A stretch of 64,000 nt of DNA from positions 158,451 to 222,450 of the forward strand of contig NW_005195300.1 of the NCBI RefSeq assembly GCF_000372725.1, given 5' to 3'. The notes below the pieces were generated by a model. It was not told where the DNA came from. It worked only from the letters and a program-made list of their open reading frames with translations, and ran no database searches. Each line of letters opens with the position of its first letter. Within the stretch, counting starts at the first letter, position 1. Below, one piece after another: positions 50,385-59,256 of the stretch. The stretch comes from Emiliania huxleyi CCMP1516 (Eukaryota; Haptophyta; Isochrysidales; Noelaerhabdaceae). Both the position numbers and the translations under genes were made by a program.

Positions 50385-53300
50385 TCACTGAAGGTGGGGT
50401 CAGCACCCCGTTGCCGCGCAGCGCCTCGGCGATCGCGGCGACGCCCTTGGGGCCGAAATTGTTGTAGCCGATGTCGAGGGTTTTCAGCACCCCGTTGCCA
50501 CGCAGAGCCGCGCCGATCGCCTTTGCGCCCTTGTCGCCGATGTAGTTGCGGGAGAGATTTAGCGTTTTCAGCACCCTGCTGAAAAGGTAAAAAAGAAATC
50601 ACGCACCACCAGTCATTTAATGCACCGCCCCCCTGCGCCGTCCACTCGACCAGAATTCACACTCACATCTTGAGCTCAAACCCTACCCGCCCACTCACCG
50701 CATCCCGAATCACTCCCTTCCCCTCGTCGCCCAAATTGTTGAGGTGGAGGTTGAGGGTGGTCAACACCCCGTTGACGCGAAGAGCGGAGGCCAGCGCAGC
50801 GGCGCCCTCGTCGCGGATGTTGTTGCGACGGAGGTTCAAGTCGGTCAGCACCTTGCTGAAAAACGCAAAAAGAAAAACACGCATTCCAAAGCGCTACAGT
50901 AAGACGGTCCGATTCCATGCACCTCCCTGCGCCTACTCCTCTCTCAGAGCCTACTCCACTCTCAAAGCCCACTCACATCTGGAGCTTAAACCCTTCCCGC
51001 CCGCTCACCGCATCTCGAATCACTCTCTCGCCCTCGTCGCCCAAACCATTGGCGCCGATGTAGAGGGCTTTCAACACCCCGTTGACGCGAAGAGCGGATG
51101 CCAGCGCCTTGGCGCCCTCGCCGCGGATCTTGTTCGCGCCGAGCTTCAACTCGGTCAATACCCCGTTGCCCTTGAGGGCGTCGGCGATCGCGGTGGCGCC
51201 AGTGAAGCCGATCTTGTTGCTGCTCACATCCAAGGAGGTCAGCACCCCGCTGCCCGACACGTACTCGGCGATCTCTGCGGCGCCAGTCGGGCCGATGCCG
51301 CATCTAGCCAGGCCCAGCGAGGTGAGCTTGTTGCGCTGCCGCTCGACATGCACGATGCTGAGGGTCGCCTCCTCGGTGAGGCCGTTGAAGCGCACGTCCA
51401 AGGAGGTCAGCACCTCGTTGACCGCGAGAGCCTCGCCGATCGCCTTGGCGCCGGCGTCGCTGATGCGGTTGCCGCCGAGCGAGAGGTTGGTCATCACCCC
51501 GTTGACGCGCAGCGCCTCGCCGAGGGCGACGGCGCCCTCGTCGCCGATGCCGTTGTAGCGGAGGTCGAGCTCGGTCAATACCGCATTGACCGAGAGACCC
51601 GCCGCGATGACGGCAGCCGATCCGGGTCCGAAGCCTTTGTTTGACAAATCGAGCGACGTCATCGCCTCGCGCCCGCAGAGCTGCTGCGGGTTGAGCGTCA
51701 TCGCCCCCTCCTCGCCCACACTCAGCGCGACGAGCGTACGCGTCGTCCGCACCACGTCGAGCACCGCCTCCCGCACGCGGCCGCACACCTTGCCCCAGTC
51801 AAGCGTCAGCGACATCAGCGCCGACGGCCCAGACTCCATCCACGCGACCACCGTTCCCACCATCGCACCATCGTCGCTGCCAAGGTCGAGCCCCGTCAAA
51901 TCGACGCCGCTGGCCTGCAGCGGCAATGCCGCATCCATCGCCGCGGCAAGCCCGCCGCCGCCGCCGTGCTGCATCGTCGCCGCAAGCACCGCCGCGCGCT
52001 TCACCTTGAGCGCGTCGCTCACCGCCGCTTGGAAGCGCGGGTCGTTGTTGTACGCCTCTGCCTCGTCGCCGAGCGGCGCCCCAAGCCGCTTGTCTGCCGC
52101 GCCTCCGGCGTCCGCGCATCGCTCGAGGCCGAGTCGGACGCGCACTAGTTGCGCCGCCTCCTCCGCTGCCCCCTCCGCCACCCCGCGGCGCACCTCCGCC
52201 GCCATCTGCGCGCCCATGTCGGTGAGCAGCTTCTTGCGCTTGCCCGCCACCTGCTCGAGCGTGAGCGAGGCCATGTTGATGGAGAAGCTGCTCTGGATGA
52301 CCAGCGTGCTGCCCTCCACGCCCGTCGAACGTACCTGCAGGTGTCGGGAAGGGGGAGGTGGAGGCGATGAGACTGAGAAGGGGGGGGGGAGGTCGGAGGG
52401 TTGGCGCACCTGCAGGCCCATGAGCGGCGGCAGCAGCGTCTCCTTCTCGTGCGGGTACTGCGAGAGCCACGAGAAGTCGGCGCCGCGGTCGATCATGCCC
52501 ATCACGAGCTCGAGCACCGTCGACGCCTTGCCCTCCGCGTAGTGCACCGCCTGCGCGCGGTCGGTGGTGGTCGACGAGAAGCCGTACTCGACGCCGCCGC
52601 GGAAGCCGAGCGCGTCCGGCTTGAAGAAGGCTTCCGGGAGCGTGGCGCCCCTCCAGCCGCGGTAGAGCGGCGTTATCCTGGTCAGCGGCGACAGCTTGAC
52701 GATGATCGAGTTGATCGCGTGGATGGTGGTCGAATACTGGTTGTGCCACGTCCAGCGCACCGCGGCCTCGCCCTTGCCCGCCGCCGTCGCAGCCCACTCG
52801 CCGAGGTTAAGCCAGCCGCACTTCTTCTGCAGAAAGGGCACCTCCTCCATCGAGGCGTACTCCAGCAGCACCGCGCCGTCGGCACCGCGCGCTGAGGAGA
52901 AGCGGAGGACGCCGTTGTACTTCTCGTACATCGGCCCCGTGTACAGCCGGCCGGCGACCAGCTCCTCCTTGGTGAGCGGCGCCTGCCCCGCCTCAACGAG
53001 CCTCGGGTTCATCTCGTCCGCCATCTTCTTCTCGAAGACAGAGAGCGGCTCCGGCTTGCGGCACCACTCGCGGTGAGCCGTGCGGAAGTCGCCGCCGCGC
53101 TCCGCGTAGCGGCCATCCTGGTCCTCGACCGGCGCGACGACGAACTCCCACTCGAGCTTGGAGGTTGCGCCCTCGATGCCGTTGGAGGTGGCGAAAGGGA
53201 GGGTAGCATCCTTCTCTTTGCAGTGCTCCGTCTCCATGGCCTTGAGGAGCGAGCCCTCCACCATAAGCGGCGGCCCGATGATCTTCTCGAGGCCTGCTCA

Positions 53301-54121
53301 CCGGTCCGGGGACGGGGGGCGGCCGGTGAGAGAGGGTGGGTCGGGTAGGCAAGCTACTGGCGTGCAGGAGCACGCCTCCGTAGAACTGCTCGACGCCGCC
53401 GAAGCCCATCTCGAACGCGTCGCCCTCCGCGGCGAACTTGGCGTTCAGCGCCGCCCCGGTCGCGGCGCTTTGGCCGCGCAACTTCTCAATGGCGGACCAG
53501 AGGGTCTCGGCATGTCCACCCAGCTTCACCGCCTCGAGCTTCTCCTCGAGGTCGGCGAGCGTGAGGCTGAGCACGTACTTGAATGGGTCGGTGGTGCCGG
53601 GCGGCTCCTTCAGCGCCTCCGCCACCACCTCGGCGAGGGCGAGGGAGTTCACCCAGCCGGCGACGCCCCACTCCGCGTCGACCTGATCGGAGGAGAGGGG
53701 GAGGGGGTAAGGCGGTGGGGAGGGTGGCGCGGCGGCGGAAAAAGTGGGAGGCAGACGCGGACGCGGCGGCGGAGGAGAGGGAGGCGGCGGCGGACGCGGC
53801 GGCGGTGTGTGCGGGCGGTGGCGGTGGCGAAGGCGGCGGTGCGGGGAATGCGTCGGCCTTGCCGTCGCGCGAAGGGGCGGTGGCGCTAGGCGTGCCGACG
53901 TTGCTGAGCTGGTCCTTGAGCGTCTGGATCTCGTGCTTGAGTGACTGGATCCCGCCCTGCTTGAGCGATTGATTCTCGCCCTGCTTGAGTAACTGGTTCT
54001 CGTCCTTGAGCGACTGGATCTCGTCCTTGAGCTTGCGCAGCTCCGTCTCGTTGTTCTTGGAGGCGGCGCAGCCCACTTGAGCATCTCCTGCACCGGGGAG
54101 AGCGCGACCGTGAGTAGGCAT
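50377..54121 (-). CDS. Coiled-coil / ADP-ribosyltransferase / leucine-rich repeat protein
   Basis: Exons (minus): 54121-53900, 53682-53376, 53293-52410, 52334-50977, 50855-50667 and 50578-50377; phases fit, giving 1053 residues. The first exon is coiled coil (LKDEIQSLKDENQLLKQ); its 5' end is uncertain because it is duplicated upstream. A helical region follows (VAGWVNSLALAEVVAEALKE), then FYGGLEKIIGPP. The R-S-E ADP-ribosyltransferase domain has LYRGWRG (Arg), YGFSSTT (STS) and HEKETLLPPL (E-x-E), so the catalytic set is complete. Eight or more ribonuclease-inhibitor-type LRRs follow (LTELDLRYNGIGDEGAVAL). The stop lies in the inverted repeat, so the LRR array may be cut short. Transfer of ADP-ribose to a partner recognised by the LRRs is inferred; an immune-like sensor or effector role is speculative. 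Confidence 0.7.
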
Positions 54122-54299
54122 CGGATGGCGCCGGGGCGCGCGAGAGAGAGCGCTGCCAACAGCAGCGGCAGGGGCGGCAACGCGGAGCGCGTGGAACGGG
54201 GCGGTGGTAGAGGCGGTGCTGGCGGGTGGCGGGTGGCGAAGGCAGCTGGACGACCTGTCGTGTCGTCCTGGGGACCGTCCTCTTGCTCTGCGGCCGCGG
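54002..54299 (+). repeat. 298-bp direct repeat, copy 1
   Basis: Copy 1 covers the coiled-coil exon start and its upstream flank; copy 2 lies at 54566-54862, about 95% identical. The duplicated unit is about 565 bp long. Confidence 0.85.
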
Positions 54300-54565
54300 C
54301 CTGGGTCTCCGCGCGTGGCTCGACGTCGATGTCGGTCCCACCGCTGCCCGTACGGGGCGGGTACGGCAGCGACAGCGGCGGGGGCGGTGGGGGCGGCGGG
54401 GGCGCGCGCACGGCCACCGTCGCCGCCGCAAACGAGGCCGCCCCCGCCGTCGGCGCCGTGATCGCCGGCGCGGTCGAAGCCGCCCCCGCATCGTGGTCGT
54501 CCTTGAGTGACTGGTTCTCGTCTTGGAGCGGCTGGATCTCGTCCTGCTTGAGCGACTGGATCTCG

Positions 54566-54862
54566 TCCTTGAGCGACTGGATCTCGTCCCTGAGCTTGAG
54601 CAGCTCCGTCTCGTTGTTCTTGGAGGCGGCGCAGCCCACTTGAGCATCTCCTGCACCGGGGAGAGCGCGACCGTGAGTAGGCATCGGACGGCGCCGGGGC
54701 GCGCGATAGAGAGCCCTACCAACTGCAGCGGCAGGGGCGGCAACGCGGAGCGCGTGGAACGAGGCGGTGGTAGAGGCGGTGCTGGCGGGTGGCAGGAGGC
54801 GAAGGCAGCTGGACGACCTGTCGTGTCGTCCTGGGGACCGTCCTCTTGCTCTGCGGCCGCGG
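54566..54862 (+). repeat. 298-bp direct repeat, copy 2
   Basis: Second copy of 54002-54299. On the minus strand it also encodes a coiled-coil start (SKNNETELLKLRDEIQSLKD), so either copy could be the true first exon of the ADP-ribosyltransferase-LRR gene. Confidence 0.85.
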
Positions 54863-56244
54863 TGGAGAGATCAGCCGCTCTCGCTCCCCGAGGCTTGCCC
54901 CACGCAAGAGCTCGAGCGCGAATGGAGGTTGCGGTAGCGCCACTCTTCGGCATCACGCACTGCTCCTTGGGCGTCGGCCTCCAGAGGTGGCGGCAGCAAT
55001 GTGCTCAACAGCGGCTCTGCTCACAGCGGCTCTGCTCAACAGCGGCTCCCTCAAACGCTTGGGCTCCGGCGGCGATGAGACTGTCACGCCCCCCCCGCAA
55101 GGCGCGCGATACACACGCTTGGGATTTCCGCCAGCGCCACACCGCCAAAGGAATAGGAAGGGCCTCTCCGAAAAGAAGTCTTCTGCCTGGTTGTTGCTGT
55201 TATCGCGCCGCTTATTATGCGGCCCGATGCGCCTTACACTCCATCTCGCAGTGCGCCCCTCCCATTCCCCTGCTGAGCGACCCGCCGTCGCGGGCGCGCT
55301 GCCTGCTCGGCCAGCTGCAGAGCCTCGAGGTGCTTCTGGTGCATGAGGAGGGGCTCCGCGCAAAGGCGGCCCCGGGGGAGGGGCGGGAGGGCCCAACTTC
55401 AGAATCGTGCTTTTTTGGGTTCTAGGAGAGCCGCAAGAAGCCGTCCGCACAGCAAGCCGCTCGTCGGACAAGCGTGCTCGCTCGATGCCGGCGAGCGCAT
55501 TGCGCACGCTTTGGACGGTGGCGAAGCCAAAAACACCGATGGTGGCCGTCCGCTGGCGTGAGCGGCGGCGATCGGTCCCTAACCTGTCGCCCGCGGTCCC
55601 TAACCCAAAAGTGGTCCTTCGCGCTTTGGTCCCTAACCAAAGAAACACGATCCCGAAGTTGGGCCCTCGGCGGGCGACGTGGGGCGATGCTGCAATGCTG
55701 CGTTGAATCAGGTTGAAGTCATGTCAGACGAACAAATAAAAGAATTTTGAAAAAGAATTGTGACGCCGTTTACGCGATCGGCTTTTGCTTCGTTTTTTAG
55801 TTTCTTTTTCTTTTTCTTTTGCGAGGCGACGGAGGAGGGGGGGCGGGCGGGCGCTAACTATGGGCAACTACATGCCCGAGGTTCAACGACGACTACTCGC
55901 CGCCTGGGTCGTTTGGGGCGCGCGGCTCCGTCGAGGACCGGGCGCGCGCCCCTTACCCGGCGCGGCGTAGGTCCCACTCTGACGTAAAGAGGGTTGATTT
56001 GCCAACAACAAACCTAAAACAAGCTCGAGGAAGCGGTCGATGCTGCACTCGACCGAGAGTTACGACTACGACAACGCCCGAGCACGCCCCCCCGGGCTTT
56101 TGGCGGCGCCGGCGGCGACGACGCCTTCGACGTGCTCTACGACGGGGGCTCGGGGTACGGGTGGGATTCCTCTTCGGGGGGCGGCGCCTTCTTCTAGGCG
56201 CCCTTGACCCAACATAGAGGGCGCTGTGTGAGCCTGCTTTTGGT
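54863..56244. other. Intergenic region
   Basis: A possible exon remnant at about 55250-55370 (plus, CLLGQLQSLEVLLVHEEGL) is weak. The phrase GGTCCCTAACC recurs three times at 55574-55640. Otherwise nothing. Confidence 0.4.
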
Positions 56245-56386
56245 GTGAGTGAGTGTGTATTCTTGATACGAAACCACGACGACACACACCAGTCGACTCG
56301 CATCGGTTGCCTCCATTAACGGCGGAGCTATTCTCGCGCCCACACCACACCTGGCTCCAACGTGGACACGCCCATAGCTGGGGACA
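56245..56386 (-). repeat. 140-bp inverted repeat, right copy
   Basis: Inverted copy of 50244-50384. It includes the same GAATAGCTCCGCCGTT and CGATGCGAGTCGACTGG blocks. Confidence 0.85.
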
Positions 56387-56562
56387 CTACTAGGTCATGC
56401 ATGGCTTCCAGAAGTTTTATCTCTGGGCCCCGAAAGGCATCTCACACACACACACACACACACGCCTGCTTTTGGGTAATATAAAATAAGTAAGAGAGTT
56501 GAAGGGGAAGTGCCCCATACCCGGGTACCTGGCACCTGGTACCCGGGTACCGTCCCCTCAGT

Positions 56563-58521
56563 ATGAGCTTTGACGGCCGCAGCAGCGAGATGGCCACGGT
56601 CGACGTGCTCGTGGTTGGAGCTGGCCCAGTCGGCATTACGGCAGCCATCGCACTCGCGGAGAAGGGCGTGCACGTTCGGATTGTTGATAGCAACCTTGCG
56701 CCTGTTATCCTTACCAAGGCGTCGGGCACGCAGGCGCGGACCCTCGAGCAGCTCCCGGAACGTGTCGTTGCTGCCATGCAGGCTGGCTCCGTGACGGCCT
56801 TGATGGCGCGGGTCTGGGAGAATACCGACCAGGGCAAAGCTGCTGTGCTGAGCATTGACATGCGCGGCAGGACGGACACCTTTGAGGGCGTCCTGGCCCA
56901 AGAGCAGTGGCGGACAGAAAAGGTGCTGAGTGAGTATTTTGAGACTTTGCCGGGCGTGCGTGGCCGGATGAAGATTGAGCGCGGCACCAAGCTCGTCTCA
57001 TTTGAGGCAGACGACCTGGGGGTGACTTGCGAGCTTGACACGCCAGCGGGTAAGCAGATGCTCGCCTGCGGATGGCTGTTGGCGGCGGACGGTGGGAGGA
57101 GCACCATTCGCAAGGCCCTCGGGTTGTCCTTTGACGGCGAGACCATGGACGAGAACTTCCTCGCCCTCCATGCCACATTTGACGGCCTCGGCGAGTGTTG
57201 CTGGAGCGACGGCATCCACACGACCGAAGTTGGCCTGAGCAAGGGCAGCGGCATGGCGCCCGGCCTCTTCTTTTCCATGCCTATGCCGGAGGACTCGCCC
57301 CGGGCGCAGCTATTAATCGTTGACCTGGACGAGGCGCAGTCGGCGAGCTTCCTGACCGGCGAGGCGGACTCTCATGGCCGCCCGCTCCTACGGCCGCCAC
57401 GCGACGACGAGGTCCCAGAGATAGCGCGCGTCCGCGGCTTTGGCACGTCTGAGCTACGGGTCGTCCCCGGCTCCGTCAAGTGGTGCACCGGATTCAAGGT
57501 AAACTCGCGGCTGGTCGAGCATTATCGCTCGGACCGCGTCTTTCTCTGTGGCGACGCATGCCACTGTCACTCCCCACTCGGCGGTCAGGGGATGAACATG
57601 GGCATGCAGGACGCGCTCAACCTCGCCTGGAAGCTTGCCATGGTGGTGCGGGGGCAGGCAAGGATCGACGGCCCTCTGCTCGACACGTACGAGGCGGAGC
57701 GACGTGGCACCGACGAGCGCATCTGCAGGGCCATCGAGCGTGCCGCGCACGGCGCCGCTAGCCGTAACCCGCTAGTCTTCTTCATTCGCGGCAGCTTGCA
57801 GCGCCTCGCTGGCATGCTCCCGGCGCTGCATGGCACCGCGGTGCGAGCGGTTGCGATGCAGATTCACTCCTACCGTGACTGCGCACTGAGCAGAGAGCAC
57901 TGGGAGCGGCCGCCGGCCTTCCCACCGCTGCCAGTCTCGAGGATCTTCCCAGCCGGGGGCTATAGGCGGCGGCAGAACCTGTATCGGTGGGTCGGTCACC
58001 GGATTCGTGCCGGCGATCGACTGCCAAACTTTGACCTCCCTGGTGCACAGCAAGGCCTTCCTGCGCGCCGGCTCTATCCTTACAATCACGGATGGATGCT
58101 GTTGCTCTGCGAGGGGTACGCTCACGAAAACGCCGACCTCGCGCGCAACCTCAGCTCAGTCAAAATACTCTCAGCAGCGGAGCTCAACGCCCTGGGCAAG
58201 GAAATCAAGTCGCACAGTCGTGGGGTGATTGAGACGGTCGTCACGCTGCCAGCCTCGCACCCTGCCCTCGAGGTCCTCGGTGTGCAGGCCCAGTGCCTCA
58301 TGCTCGTGCGGCCGGACTCGCACGTCGCGCTGCGCTCCGAGCCGGCGCGCTTGGGGTCGGTCCTGCGCTACCTTGAGAGCGCTGTCGGGGTGAAGGGACT
58401 GTCGTGGGACAGGGCTGGGTGTCCGCCCTCGTCACCCCGCTTTGATTACCTGCCCGTGGTCGTGTGGGCCAGTGTCGCTGCCGCTGCGGTTGCGATCCAG
58501 CTCCGAAGGTGGCCGAGGTAG
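56563..58521 (+). CDS. FAD-dependent aromatic-ring-type monooxygenase with C-terminal anchor
   Basis: 652 residues in one exon. The FAD-binding motif VLVVGAGPVGITAAIALAEKG lies at residues 15-35, the DG motif LLAADGGRSTIRKALG near 173, and the GD motif VFLCGDACHCHSPLGGQGMN near 327. This places it in the PheA/TetX/UbiH-type group A flavoprotein hydroxylases, which use NAD(P)H and O2 to hydroxylate aromatic or polyketide substrates. A thioredoxin-like region (about 480-590) follows, as in phenol hydroxylases, and then a membrane segment (LPVVVWASVAAAAVAIQL) near the C-terminus. The substrate is unknown. The lack of introns contrasts with the neighbouring MutS2 gene and could indicate later acquisition. 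The two genes converge, 215 bp apart. Confidence 0.85.
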   Translation: MSFDGRSSEMATVDVLVVGAGPVGITAAIALAEKGVHVRIVDSNLAPVILTKASGTQARTLEQLPERVVAAMQAGSVTALMARVWENTDQGKAAVLSIDMRGRTDTFEGVLAQEQWRTEKVLSEYFETLPGVRGRMKIERGTKLVSFEADDLGVTCELDTPAGKQMLACGWLLAADGGRSTIRKALGLSFDGETMDENFLALHATFDGLGECCWSDGIHTTEVGLSKGSGMAPGLFFSMPMPEDSPRAQLLIVDLDEAQSASFLTGEADSHGRPLLRPPRDDEVPEIARVRGFGTSELRVVPGSVKWCTGFKVNSRLVEHYRSDRVFLCGDACHCHSPLGGQGMNMGMQDALNLAWKLAMVVRGQARIDGPLLDTYEAERRGTDERICRAIERAAHGAASRNPLVFFIRGSLQRLAGMLPALHGTAVRAVAMQIHSYRDCALSREHWERPPAFPPLPVSRIFPAGGYRRRQNLYRWVGHRIRAGDRLPNFDLPGAQQGLPARRLYPYNHGWMLLLCEGYAHENADLARNLSSVKILSAAELNALGKEIKSHSRGVIETVVTLPASHPALEVLGVQAQCLMLVRPDSHVALRSEPARLGSVLRYLESAVGVKGLSWDRAGCPPSSPRFDYLPVVVWASVAAAAVAIQLRRWPR

Positions 58522-58736
58522 GTAGGTGAAGATCGAGACCAGGATTGGAGAGCCGAGAGGAACAGGTGGCGCGCTGTCTCTTTTCTCAGCGGCTGTAGGA
58601 GAGACCCGTGTCCGTGTAGTGACTCTGTGTAGCAAATTGACAAATCACAATTCACGTCGTGGTGTAATACAGTGTGTGTTCGCAGTACACGCACGGTACC
58701 ACGCGCAATGGCAGCTCAAGAGTCAAGCCAAGGGTG

Positions 58737-59210
58737 TCAGCGCAGATAGACGATGGTGCACCCGTTCCCCCCCTCCGGCTCGGGCGCATCCTCAAACCGC
58801 GCGACCAGGGGGTCCTCCGCGAGCCGCTCCCTCACGAAGCGGCGCATCTGGCCGGTGCCGCGGCCGGTGATGATGTACAGACAGCCGAGGTCCATCGCAC
58901 GATCGAGCGCGTGCGCGACGTCGTCGCCAACCTCGTTGAGCCGCTTGCCGCGCAAGTCGAGCGTGTTGCTGGGTACGCGCACCGCGGTCACGCGGCGCTC
59001 GCGCTTCCCGCCCTTGCGACCCGCAGCCTTTGGGGGCGGCACCACCCTCTCGGCCTTGATGACCCTGGCCACCTCGGCCGCCTTCACCTTCATCGTCAGC
59101 CCGCCGTACGCCACTGTCAGCTGCTTCCCCTTCCTCGACTCTACCAGCACCGGCTCCTCCCCGAGTCGACGCACGATCACCGAGTCGCCAACCTCCGCCT
59201 CCTCCCGGCC

Positions 59211-59256
<46 letters not shown>

